In this document: positions 22,975-32,846 of the stretch, in pieces
How positions within the stretch are numbered: position 1 is the first letter of the stretch
How the letters are laid out: every line of letters begins with the position of its first letter
NCBI GenBank assembly: GCA_016584495.1
Contig: WAID01000001.1
Coordinates: 2,542,001 to 2,606,000, forward strand
Source: Celoporthe dispersa
Lineage: Eukaryota > Ascomycota > Sordariomycetes > Diaporthales > Cryphonectriaceae
Reading direction: 5' to 3'
Length of the DNA: 64,000 nucleotides
The notes under the pieces: generated by a model
The model's database searches: none
What the model was told of the DNA's origin: nothing
What the model saw: the letters and a program-made list of their open reading frames with translations, nothing else
Made by a program: the position numbers and the translations under genes

Positions 22975-24521
22975 ATATTGGCGGAAAACGAACGCGAACG
23001 AATGAAGTGTTTGAAGAGACGAGAAGAACAATAATAAAAAAAAAAGACAAAAGAGTGACCAAGAAGAGAAGAGACTGAGTTGCTCTGGACTCGACGACCC
23101 AATGGGGGAAACTTGTCAAACCGTGTTTCCTTACCTGCCGCTTTATATAATTAGATGAGGAGGATGTGCGGATGGATGGGTAAGGTTAATTACCCATCCG
23201 CTGGTTTGCATCCTTTCATTAGATCCTTTCACCAAGACCAGGCCGGCGCTTTCTACCGCAGTGTGCCCGGATAATTAAAGTTAATTACTCACTACAGTTT
23301 CAGCCTGGACGCCAACGGGCGCACGCCGAGCTGGGAGAAGAAAGAAGAGAGGGAAACAAGGTAGTTAGGATAGGCGAAGCCACGTGCGGCGTCATACAGT
23401 AGGGGCCAGGGGCCAGGGCCCAGATGCTGACCCGCAGCGAGTGAATCTGAAGCAATGACAGCTGCGGGTCTCGCGATCTTCCTCACACCCCCATCGATCT
23501 GATTCAAGGGTCGAGACCGCGCAATTATTCCGACCAGTTCACACCCTCCGTCCTCCCCACACCGGCCGCGCCACGGCCGCGCGAAAGCAAAGGAGACCAC
23601 CAACGTCGAAAAGTGGCGGTTACAAGCGCGCCGGCTGGAGCCCGAGGAGGTCCAGGTGATTGGTCTCTTGTTTATGCAAAATCCCGAGAGCTGGCGCCAA
23701 GAGATTTTGTTTGCAGAGGACTGATGATACCATCCCGTCAGCGCGTCCCCTGATGGCGGCCATTTAATTTCCCTGGCTGCCGTCATTGCAGAGAAAAAGG
23801 AGAGAGAGCAAAAGAGAAAGAAACTAAGAAACGCCCGCCGCGGGAAAGCCACAAAACTCTTTATGGGTCTCAACAAGCCCCTAATAGGTACTTGAGTACT
23901 TACTACTTACTACTACGTACATTCGGTGTTTTTTTAACACACGGTCAACTAGAAATTACCTTGAGAGGGGGGGGGGGGTTCCTGTTCTTTCTTCCCACCC
24001 CTTTCAGGGCTCTTTCAGGGGCGGCCTTCGGGAGGGAGGATGCAGGCTACTGCAAGGGGTGCAAGAATGTCAACACACGATCCTACACTGTTGGTAATTA
24101 TTCAGGCCGCACCACACAACTCTAAATTAGTCGACGGAGTTATGCTTGCCGCCATCCCTTCCTGCACCGAACGGTGTGCCCCGCTGACAAGCGCGGTTGT
24201 TGGTTGTCACGCTTGCTAACCATGCTTTTTTGAGTCGAAAAGAAAGAAGAAAAAGAAGAAGAAGAAAAAAAAAGGAAAGATGAGATGATGATGATGATGA
24301 CTTGAAAACTCGTAAGAGGCGCCAAGAAAGGGGGCTTGCAGGAAAATAAGGCTTTCGGTTCATTATATCACGCGCTGTGGCGGCAATTTTCATCAGCCCC
24401 AGGCTCGGCATCAGGTCATGCCACCAAAGAGAGAGCTGAGTTTCCAACGCCCTTTACGTAAACTAACTTCTAAACTATCACATACTTACCCAACTTTTGG
24501 TATAGGATTGCACGCCCTCCC
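22975..24521. other. Intergenic region upstream of the spherulin-4 gene
   Basis: It carries the spherulin-4 promoter and the 3' flank of the next minus-strand gene. There is an uninterrupted G run of about 12 at 23967-23978 and a GAA/AAG-rich purine tract with a (GAT)n stretch at 24235-24300. The 194-codon minus-strand frame at 23292-23876 has no conserved feature. Confidence 0.5.
23142..23150 (-). promoter_or_regulatory. TATA box of the spherulin-4 gene
   Basis: TTATATAAA on the minus strand lies about 170 bp before the ATG at 22974. Confidence 0.45.
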
Positions 24522-26570
24522 TCAACTGTGTCTTGTGTGCGAAGGCGAAGCCTCCTCCTGCGTCATCATCCTCTCGAGATCAGCCACGGACTGCTGGACC
24601 TCCTCTATGCTGGGCAGGTTGACAATAAGCAAGTACAGGACATCCTGCTGCATGATCTTCCTGATGATGCCCTTCCGCTGTCCTCTTTGACGCCTGTCGC
24701 CGCGTTGTCGTCTGGGTCCCCTCGGCGCCCTGCCGCGGGCCACCCGCCTGGCGTCTTTATATTCTCGTTTCAACGCCCTGCGCTCGTCCTTGGCGGCGCG
24801 CCGCTCCTTTCGTCTTGTACTTGTGTCGATGGCGCCACCCGTGACGAAGGAGACCAGGCCGCCGCTCATGGCTGGGTGGTTAGGGTCGCTAAAGCGGGAG
24901 GAGAAGCCCTTCCGGGTGTGGGACGGGACCGCCAGCGCTGAGCCTTGGTGGTCATTTTCCTATGCAGGTTGAGGGCTGCTGTCAGTACGACTGCATACAT
25001 AGTACACACTATGATGGTTTGTTTGCTTTTTCTTTCCTTTTTTCCTTCTTCCGAGTCATTGGACGGCTCCAGGCCAGAAGGAGGTTGCTGCTCCGGGAGG
25101 AACACGCAGCCACCCACAGCCTATTTCTGTTTGGACGGAGGAGAATGGAGGGAGGGCCACACAGGACCAGCACGTGGGCGGGCGATACTCACATAGGCGG
25201 CTTGAGCTTTTCTGTCCATGTAGTCCTGCACCCATGCACCTGCACCTTTGAACTTATCCCTGACGCTCTCTTTCTCTGGGGCCTTGCCTCTGCCCTGCTC
25301 TTGTTCTGCCTGTTGTAGGTCCTTTTCGACAGCCCTGTCAAGGTCCGGATAGACCAGGGCAGCCGCCTCGGGCAGCTCAACCTCCGTATACGTCTTGCCG
25401 CTGACCAGACGAATATTCTTTAGGCCTTTGCTCAGCTTGGACATGTCCGGGTCGGGGTTGCTATACTTGGCGGCGGTCTGGTTGATGTCCAGCCGCTGCG
25501 AGCTGAAGAGGGACTTGCCCAACGTCCCGGCCAGCCTGCTCAGGGGCCCGCGTGGCTGCTGGCCGGGCACCTGATCTTTGAAGGCCATGACCATGGCGTA
25601 GAGGCCACGGGGCATGAATAAGTCCTGGTTCACCCGATCCAGAAAGGTGTTCCTCCTGCTCCGCGACTGCAGCTCCCTGGCCGTGCCCGCGACCACCTGG
25701 ACAACGGTGGAGACCACCTGTGACGCCACCTCGGGCACAAAGCCAACGATGCCGGCGGCCACAAACACAATATCGATCCACGGGTCAGACTAATAATTGG
25801 AATTAGCACGCACAGAAGTTTCAAGTTTTTAGAGTAAGCCTCAATGACATCCTCATGGCTTGATCTTCATCACCATCATCGAGATCGGGGCCCAGCTGGT
25901 CACTCACCTTGCTAGCGACGAACCAATCCTGCAGGAACTTGAGAAAGACATCCTGCCCCACACCACAATCCTCCAGGATCGGGGCATAGGCATGGATGAA
26001 GCCACGATCTTTGTTTCGGGGCCGCCGCTGTGGAATGATCACAGGACACGGAAGCCGGCGCACCGGCTGTGGCGGGGCGCCAGCCATGCGCACCATGTCC
26101 CGGACCATCTGCTCCTCCTTCTTGATCTTCGTCTCTTCGGACTCCTCCTCGTTGCCCTGCTGCACGGCAGCCTCTGCGTACGAGGGCGGGGCCACGCGCT
26201 CTGCCATGTCGTCGAGCTCCCAGGCGGCCTCGTCGTCCGCGATTTCCGACTCGTCGTCGCTGGATGACATCTCGTCCTCGTACTCTGCGGCCTGCTTCTC
26301 CTTCTCGCCCGTCCTGTGGCCGACTACCTTCTCTGCCCGCCCGCTGCGGATGAGTTCCTCCGCCGTCGCCTCGTCGGCAACTTCAACATATTCTGGGGGC
26401 GCGCCGTAGTCTGCAGGCTGTGCGCGCGCGGATGATGACGATGAAGAGGGCACCGCGGGGTTTGGTGACGGCGGTTGCCCAGACTGCGAACGAGAACGGG
26501 CCCGGTAGTCGTGGATGGCTTCCGAGGCCATTCCCAGGCCTCCCCCGAGGAGCTTGACGATGATGCCCAT
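24522..26570 (-). CDS. Conserved fungal protein with PPxY motifs, function unknown
   Basis: Three exons, 25908-26570, 25193-25789 and 24522-24959, with introns of 118 and 233 nt, encode 565 residues in one clean frame. The N-terminus (MGIIVKLLGGGLGMASEAI) is glycine-rich and amphipathic. A disordered acidic region follows with two PPxY motifs (PPEY 58-61, PPSY 128-131), which could recruit a WW-domain ubiquitin ligase of the Rsp5 type. The best-conserved part, as I recall from other ascomycetes, is CPVIIPQRRPRNKDRG and AYAPILEDCGV, followed by a hydrophobic alpha-helical stretch (about 225-255, IVFVAAGIVGFVPEVASQVV) and FLDRVNQDLFMPRGLYAMVM. A basic Arg-rich segment lies before a C-terminal helix (LYLLIVNLPSIEEVQQ). 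I do not know its function; membrane association is plausible. Confidence 0.75.
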
Positions 26571-26688
26571 TGTGTGTAAGAATTTACTGCGCTTGACGCC
26601 GTTGTGATTTAGAAGTTGACGATGTCGAGTCTACTGCGAATTCTCTAGAATGATGACTAGAATGATGATTATCTACAACTTGATATAG

Positions 26689-26698
26689 CTTTATATAC
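26689..26698 (-). promoter_or_regulatory. TATA box of the PPxY-protein gene
   Basis: GTATATAAAG on the minus strand, about 120 bp upstream of the ATG at 26570, is a near-consensus TATA box. Confidence 0.5.
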
Positions 26699-27918
26699 AG
26701 ATTGCATCCTCCACCTTTGAGGCGTAAGCACTTGTCTGCGACTCATCAGCCGCAGCCGTAGTATCCATTTTTTTTAAAATGCGTATGAGCGTTGCTGACT
26801 GATTCTAGGTTACATGGATCCATCATCATCGTTATCGCATTTGGGAGTATGGCGATGCGACAACGAGAACGAGATCGGTGCCTACACCAAAAAAAGAAGA
26901 AAAAAAAAAGCCTAGGCAGCAGCATCGACCCATCCTCCACACTGCGTTGATTACGAGATGAGATGGTATTTGTTCACCTACTTCAAATTTCCTAGAATGT
27001 GGAAGTCCTTAGTGAGTCGTGAGTGCGTGATCAGCAATCTAATTGGATATCTTGATCTGTCGTCTTGAGATCAATGTCTTGTATGAATTCGGAATTCCTC
27101 TCGTCTCGCAAGTTGGATCTGTCTGTCAGCCAAACTGAGAAAATTATTGCGACCTGAAATAAGCTCTTAGAGGCAAAAAATGCATAAACGCAAAGTGGCT
27201 AATTGTTCATGCGGTTGAGAAGCCAGAGCGTGGAAATTATATACTATTGACGATTTTATGTTCTTAACCATGGTTGAAGACTTGATTTGAGACTAATCTT
27301 GAATACCGAGCTGTTACAGAGAATCCTTTGAAGTAATTATGTAGCCAGCCGACACTCTTTGCTTCTGTGGCTATACTTATCCGAGCAAAAAAGTATCTGA
27401 GCAGTAGATATATACTTAGTAGCTAGTAGTAATCGCGAAATTGTGGAATGAGACAAGACCTTGAAACATTTGAAATGAGGAATAGTGGCGACAAGGTGAT
27501 CTGCTGCTTCGGACCAGTCTTCTGATAGCTCGTTGCGCGAGGAACGTGGAACAGCTCATTTGGTAATGAAGCAGCCTGTTTTTTCTTTTCTCTTCTTTTT
27601 TTTTCTCTTTTTTCTCTTTTTTCTTTTCTTCTATGCTCCTTTGACCACCATTTCTGAGTTTCGTAGATACATTTTCCTCAGCGGGCAGACACAAGAAAAA
27701 GAAGGAAGGAAAAAAAAAAACCCCTACTCATGACTTGACAGGCAGTATCATCGTACGCCCTTTGATGACATGGCCTTGGGCCCCACCGTCTTCCCGTCCT
27801 AACTCACTAATTAACCATTACTGCAATAATTCAGCTGGCTCAATCCACGCCCTGTGTGTGACTTGATAAACAACAAATTTCAAGCTTCCCATACACGAAC
27901 CAAACCTCCCGTATTGTT

Positions 27919-27938
27919 CTCTCTCTCTCTCTCTCTCT
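27919..27938. repeat. CT dinucleotide microsatellite
   Basis: About ten CT units lie 45 bp before the racemase-family ATG, in the presumed 5' UTR. Confidence 0.85.
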
Positions 27939-27982
27939 TCTCTAAGACCACTGCCCCATACCACTCATCGATCACAGCCAAG

Positions 27983-28693
27983 ATGAAAACCCTCGGCTTC
28001 CTGGGCGGCATGACCTACCACTCCACCGCCCTCTACTACACCCTCATCAACAGTCACATCCAGCGCACCCTAGGCGGCTCCGCATCTGCCTCCATGATCA
28101 TGCACTCCGTCAACCACGCCGAGACAGCCGCCCTCTTTACAGCCGGCCGGTGGGACGCCGTGGCCGAGAAGTTCATCACGGCGGCAAAACACATGCGCGC
28201 CGCGGGGGCCCAGGGCGTTGCCATCGGCTGCAACATCGGGCACAAGGTCGCAGCAGAAGTGGAGGCCGGGTCTGGGCTGCCCGTGTTGCATATTGCGGAT
28301 TTCACGGCGGAGGCGGTGCGGCGGCGGGGTCTGGGCAAGGTCGCGCTGCTGGCTACGCGGGCGGCGATGGAGGGCGAGTTCATACGGGGGAGGCTGGGGG
28401 TGGAGGTGCTGGTGCCGGGTGAGGCGGACAGAGCGGCTATCGACAGGGCGGTGTTTGAGGAGCTCGGGGCGGGAATCGTCGCGGAGGAGACGAGAGCGAT
28501 GATGGTTCGGGTTGTGGAGGGTTTGGTCGCGAAGGGGGCGCAGGCTGTGGTGCTGGCTTGTACGGACTTGCAGTTCGTCTTGAAGCAGGAGGACGTCTCC
28601 GTGCCGCTGATGGATACCATGGAGCTGCATGCCAAGGGACTAGCAGATTGGGCGCTTGATGATGAGAAACGATGGCGCTCGTCTTCCCTTTGA
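27983..28693 (+). CDS. Aspartate/glutamate racemase family protein
   Basis: Single exon, 236 residues, starting at MKTLGFLGGMTYHST after an ACAGCCAAG leader. The N-terminal GFLGGMTYHSTALYY is the nucleotide-fold-like opening of aspartate racemases. The two catalytic cysteines are in place: Cys83 in IGCNIGH (CNTxH is usual; here Ile replaces Thr) and Cys193 in LACTDLQ (the CTE/CTD motif). Length is normal for the PLP-independent Asp/Glu/hydantoin racemase superfamily. It would racemise an acidic or other amino acid in the cytosol; the substrate is unknown. GC-rich codon use increases downstream of residue 60 but the frame stays intact. The stop lies at 28691-28693. Confidence 0.87.
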   Translation: MKTLGFLGGMTYHSTALYYTLINSHIQRTLGGSASASMIMHSVNHAETAALFTAGRWDAVAEKFITAAKHMRAAGAQGVAIGCNIGHKVAAEVEAGSGLPVLHIADFTAEAVRRRGLGKVALLATRAAMEGEFIRGRLGVEVLVPGEADRAAIDRAVFEELGAGIVAEETRAMMVRVVEGLVAKGAQAVVLACTDLQFVLKQEDVSVPLMDTMELHAKGLADWALDDEKRWRSSSL

Positions 28694-29139
28694 TGACCTT
28701 GAGGGAGGTTCTTCGTGGGTTTCATCCGTTGGGACTCACCGGTTTAAAACCGCGAAAGATCAGTACTGCTTGAGTCACCTGTGCTGCGTCTACAGTGGCA
28801 GCAAATATTTTGTTCTTCTCATGGATGACTACCTGCTTGGGTTGCCCCGGATGCTTCTAGTTAACAATGAGTTGCCATGTTTGTTTTCACCTTTGTCGAC
28901 AGCACGACTCCACCCCACGACGATGATGCTCATGATCATTACAGACTTCCAGAGAAAAGCTTTCTCTTGACAAGCTTTGTCCTCAGACCTCCCTTCTCTC
29001 GAACACGTTCCTCTTACCGCTCTGATGAATATTGAATGAGCCATTACTACTACCACCACTACCACCACGATCATTCCCACCACGATCACCAACGTATCAA
29101 ACAACGTCATCACCAACAGCAATACCAGAAATAGAAGCC
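28694..29139. other. Intergenic region
   Basis: 3' flank of the racemase gene and 5' flank of the first small paralogue. A degenerate ACC/ACT-rich stretch at about 29040-29100 lies in the presumed 5' UTR of the latter. Confidence 0.5.
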
Positions 29140-29507
29140 ATGTTCCGCGGCGCATCCTCCAAGCAACAGCAGCAGCGGCAGCAGGACGACCCGTCCAAAC
29201 CAGACAAGTCCAAATGGGTCACCTCCAAGATCAAGGTCGACCGCGTGACGGCCCGACAGCAGGAGCACCTCAAGGCCTGGCTGTGCCTGTGCTTCGGCTC
29301 TCAGGGCTACGAGCTCACGGCTATCTCCAAGGGCTACAAGATCCGTGCTCCCTCGGCTGTCGATGAGGTGGGTAGTATGAGGCTCTGAGCCTTCCTGGGG
29401 TCGGCTGTGTGCGCGTGTGTGTGGTTGTGTAGGGGAGGGGGGGACCGATGCTAATGCGGCTGCGTGACCAGGCTGAGATCTCGCTCCTGAAGGGCTTCGG
29501 CGAGTAG
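29140..29507 (+). CDS. Small protein of unknown function, tandem paralogue A
   Basis: Two exons, 29140-29367 (76 codons) and 29472-29507, with a 104-nt GTGGGT...CCAG intron, give 87 residues. The N-terminus is Gln-rich (KQQQQRQQ). The rest reads as a compact domain with CFGSQGYEL and YKIRAPSAV, ending EISLLKGFGE. There is no signal peptide or membrane segment. It is related to the gene 0.7 kb downstream: both first exons are exactly 76 codons, both end at a phase-0 intron, and without gaps they share Leu48, Phe52, Gly53, Tyr57, Ile68, Ala70, Pro71 and Ala73. I know no family for it. The shared splice position argues that the frame is truly coding. Confidence 0.6.
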
Positions 29508-30239
29508 GACGTCAACACGGCTCGACAAGGACTGGTCCAGAGACGACAGAGCAGCGGAAACCTCTTCGGAAGATCCATACGAATTACGGGCCGGCGGAGT
29601 TCTCCTGTGACGGTCTGGCGTGCTTGTACTAGTGGAAAGTGGTTTCGTGCTTGATATAAGGGACTGTGCGGACCGCATGAGCACGAACAAGGCTCATGTC
29701 AGTGTTTGAGTATTTCAAGGAACAATGTGTACTCGCCCTGGACTACCATCATGGCGTGTAAGGGCAAGGAAGGGAGGTGAATTCTACACACACACCATAC
29801 AATGCCGTGAACATATTGTCAGAACAACATTCAGACCCCCGTCATAGCTCGCGTGAGTCGTGACAAGAGAGGTCATCGCCCTATACCTCGATGATATTGG
29901 CATTGCGACATCGTCATCCTAAGCAACGGCCACAAACGAATTTAAGTGATTCGGCGTCATGATATTACTGTAAACAACGAGTCACGATTACTAGGTGAGG
30001 AGTAGTGACCAGCGACGACGTGAGAAACACAACGCTGGCATCGCACCACCTCTGCTGTCACTGCCGCCATCACAGTATAAAAGGAGGCAGATTCCAAACC
30101 CTTGGAAATGAAAGAGAAATTTGTCGAGATACACTCGCAAAAAGTGCGAAGACTACGCAAGGACTGCCTTCTACCTGAGCACTTCTCAGAACTCCTTGAG
30201 AACAACACCAACAGCCAAACCCACAAAACCGACGACAGA
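29508..30239. other. Intergenic region between the two small paralogues
   Basis: It holds the 3' flank of paralogue A and the promoter of paralogue B. I see no other gene. Confidence 0.5.
30076..30083 (+). promoter_or_regulatory. TATA box of paralogue B
   Basis: A consensus TATAAAAG lies 157 bp before the chosen ATG. An in-frame ATG at 30108 is only about 25 bp after the box, so it is probably at or before the transcription start; this favours the ATG at 30240. Confidence 0.55.
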
Positions 30240-30630
30240 ATGAGTACCAACAATACACAGCAGCAGGGGCAGCAGCAGGGGCAGCAGCAGGGGCAGTCGG
30301 TTTGGCCAAACTACGCAAACTGGCACCTCTCAACTATTGAGACGACGCTGCGGATCGACCTGTATCGCGTCGACGAGGTCCTGAGGCGACGGTTTGGCGA
30401 GCATCAATACGCGGTGAGATCGAGTGGCCGCACATGGTGGATCAGTGCACCAGAAGCCCTCACTTCGGTAAGTTTCGCCCCATGCCCTCATGTAAATATG
30501 CTGTCGTTTTATGATTTGCGATACTCAAGACTGGCTGACTGACTTTGCTTTGACATAGGAGGATATGATAAACATAACGGGCGTGGCTGAGTGGGAGCTG
30601 TACGGCACCCTGGTCACGACGCGTGCATGA
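30240..30630 (+). CDS. Small protein of unknown function, tandem paralogue B
   Basis: Two exons, 30240-30467 (76 codons) and 30559-30630, with a 91-nt GTAAGT...CATAG intron, give 99 residues. The N-terminus has a QQQG repeat coded by three copies of a 12-bp unit. The domain part contains RIDLYRVDEVLRRRFG and WWISAPEAL, then, after the splice junction, MINITGVAEWELYG. It matches paralogue A in exon-1 length, intron position and eight aligned residues despite little overall identity. There is no signal peptide. An upstream in-frame ATG (30108) would add a Lys-rich extension but lies too close to the TATA box. Function unknown. Confidence 0.6.
30258..30293. repeat. 12-bp tandem repeat x3 encoding QQQG
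   Basis: Three perfect copies of CAGCAGCAGGGG lie inside exon 1 of paralogue B. Confidence 0.9.
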
Positions 30631-31362
30631 TCCCAACGCCAGGATCTTTCTCTGAGGGCGAGCTGTAGTTCTCTAGGTACTTGTACTTAGTAGGAAGCAC
30701 TGCGCACACTACATAGTTAGGACCTTGGGAATCTCACCGATCAGCGACAGGATGTGGACCAGAGTGAACTCGTGCTCTCGTCACGACTTGGCTACGTCGA
30801 TGGTGAATAAGCTCCGAGCCAGGTCGGTACTTCCAGGCTGTTGCGCCGGGTCAGCGCGGGGACGGCGGTGGGGGTCCAGTGGTTCGCCGGAGGGTGCTGT
30901 AGGGCAACTGTAGGCGGCCCCTGTCAGACCCACGAGCGCCGACGGCACAGGCCAATAGGCCGCTAGAAATTACCAACTTTGGTCCCCTGCTGGCGCCCTA
31001 GCTGCAGCTCTAACCCCTGCTGCTGACCACATCACAAGCCTAACGGCAGCGTAGCTTCTGGCCTGACCTGCATCGCTACGCCTTTCCGCCGCAGCGGCGA
31101 CGGAGGAAAGGCATTGTGCGAAAAAGGTGAACCCCAGATCGTACCACCTCTGCGTATCATGCCATCATCATCTCACCGAGAGAGAGGAGGGGTCGGGCCC
31201 TTGGAGCACGTCAGGCCAGCGCATGTTCCGAGACAGGACTAGCAAGCACAAAACACAAATGCACCTCTCGCATGCCCTTATCTCTCTACGCATAAATTAC
31301 AAGCTCAAGTCGCCTCCCTTCGTGCTACAGTTCGAGGGTAGTCGGGAGAGAAGGAGCAGATA
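30631..31362. other. Intergenic region
   Basis: 3' flank of paralogue B and 5' flank of the hemerythrin-like gene. No feature is recognised. Confidence 0.5.
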
Positions 31363-32354
31363 ATGCCTTCTTCGGCCCTCTCCACCTCAGTGTTCCTTGG
31401 TATCATCTCTCTCGTCCTTGCCCTGCTGGCCCAGCGCTCCCCGTTCATGATGGCGTCCACCCCCGCCTCCTCCTCGTCCAAGCCGTGGGCAGACGGCCCC
31501 ATGAAGCTGGTGGGCACGCCCATCCACGAGACCAACAAGACGGACCTCTTCTCCACAGGCGCGAGCCACATGGCCCTGCTGCACAACTCCATCTTCAGAG
31601 GCTACAACAGCATCTACCTCCAGGCGCCCCACGTCCAGGACGCAGACAAGGCCGACTTCGTGGGGTACTGCCTGACCTGGTTCAAGTTCGTCAAGTCGCA
31701 CCATGACGACGAGGAGCAGACGCTTTTCACCAAGGTCGAGGAGCTGCTGGGTGACACGTCCGTCTTTGAGGAGACGCACAAGGAGCACCGTATGTCTTGC
31801 CTTCTCACAACACCAACAAGCTTTGGACAGCACATGGCACACACATGGACTGACTATATTGCTTCCCCCCCTCTAGAGTCCTTCATGGCCGGCCTCGTCG
31901 AGTTCAACACCTACCTCACCTCCCTCCCCACCCCGCAAGCCCTCGACGCAACCAAGCTGCTCGCCATAATGGACTCCTTCTCCCAGCCCTTCGAAACCCA
32001 TTTCCACAACGAGATTGCCACCATCGCTCACCTCGCCGACCACCCTGCCGCACCGAAGCCCGACACCCCCGAGGCTGCCGAGGCCAGCCTTACCTTCAAG
32101 AGCTGGGGCAAGTCCACCGTCACCAAGGCCGGCACCACCGACGTCGTGCCCTTTTTTCCTCCCTCAACCTCGACAGGACCTCACTGTTCGAGGACGGGCG
32201 CTAGGCTTCCTGGCCACCGATTCCTGCCCCTATCAAGTGGGGGCTGATCAATGTCGCCGGCTGGTTTAAGGGTGGGTATTGGAAGTTTGCTAGCTGTGAT
32301 TCTGCCGGGGAAAGGAGGGAGCTCTATGCGCTGCCGGACGGTGCGAAGGCGTAG
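31363..32354 (+). CDS. Hemerythrin-like (HHE) protein, broken near the C-terminus
   Basis: Two exons, 31363-31789 and 31877 onward, with an 87-nt GTATGT...CTAG intron. An N-terminal hydrophobic segment (STSVFLGIISLVLALLAQ) may be a signal anchor. The HHE four-helix bundle follows: HMALLHNSIFRGYNS, FVKSHHDDEEQTLF, ETHKEHQSFM and THFHNEIATI supply the His/Glu ligands of a di-iron or haem-like site. The 3' part is damaged. A T6 run at 32152-32157 is one base short for the frame, and after restoration a TAG (32202-32204) sits where a Trp codon is expected (DGR-stop-ASWPPIP). Beyond it the family's C-terminus, LINVAGWFKGGYWKF, is clear up to the stop at 32352-32354. As written, translation ends at 32247 with an unrelated tail (265 residues). 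The ligand domain would survive. Confidence 0.75.
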
Positions 32355-32846
32355 ATGGGGAAAGGCCCGAGGATGGGGACGCTGGATGCTGGTCTGTTTG
32401 GGATTGTGAAAGGGTGTTTTGGGGTCACGGCGCTACTGATATCAAAGGATCGAGTGGGATTGTTATGTGTACATATCCCGCTGACACTATGAATGAATGA
32501 TTGCATGACATTTCAAATCTCGACCCTAAAGAACAAAACGACCTTGGCTCGTTCACGCTCGATATACCTGTAAAGACACGGCATGTTCCGTCTAATTGCC
32601 ACCACGTTAAGCTTTTTCATGATATGAGTGATTATGTTCTATTTTTTATATGATGATTTCGAAAAATGACCTTGTAGATTCCACTGAGAATGCTGTACCC
32701 GCTTTATGCCGTCCATGCAATAAATAACTTGACGATTACCTCCTTGACCCAGATCTACCTGTGACCCATACCATTATGCAACCGAGAAAGGAAAAAAAAA
32801 AAAAGAAAAGAAAATAGGACAATGCGTGAGGCTGCTCTAGTAAATT
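32355..32846. other. Convergent 3' flanks
   Basis: This lies between the hemerythrin-like gene (+) and the giant gene (-). It is AT-rich with an A-rich run near 32790-32815. No gene is seen. Confidence 0.5.

Larger units (their letters stand above)
26571..27982. other. Divergent intergenic region
   Basis: It holds promoters of the PPxY protein (-) and the racemase-family gene (+), plus a CT microsatellite in the racemase leader. The middle part, about 26940-27420, is AT-rich and featureless. Confidence 0.5.

Noticed and set aside
23292..23876. 194-codon minus-strand frame upstream of the spherulin-4 gene
   Set aside because: Starts at TTG, shows no conserved motif and covers presumed promoter DNA.
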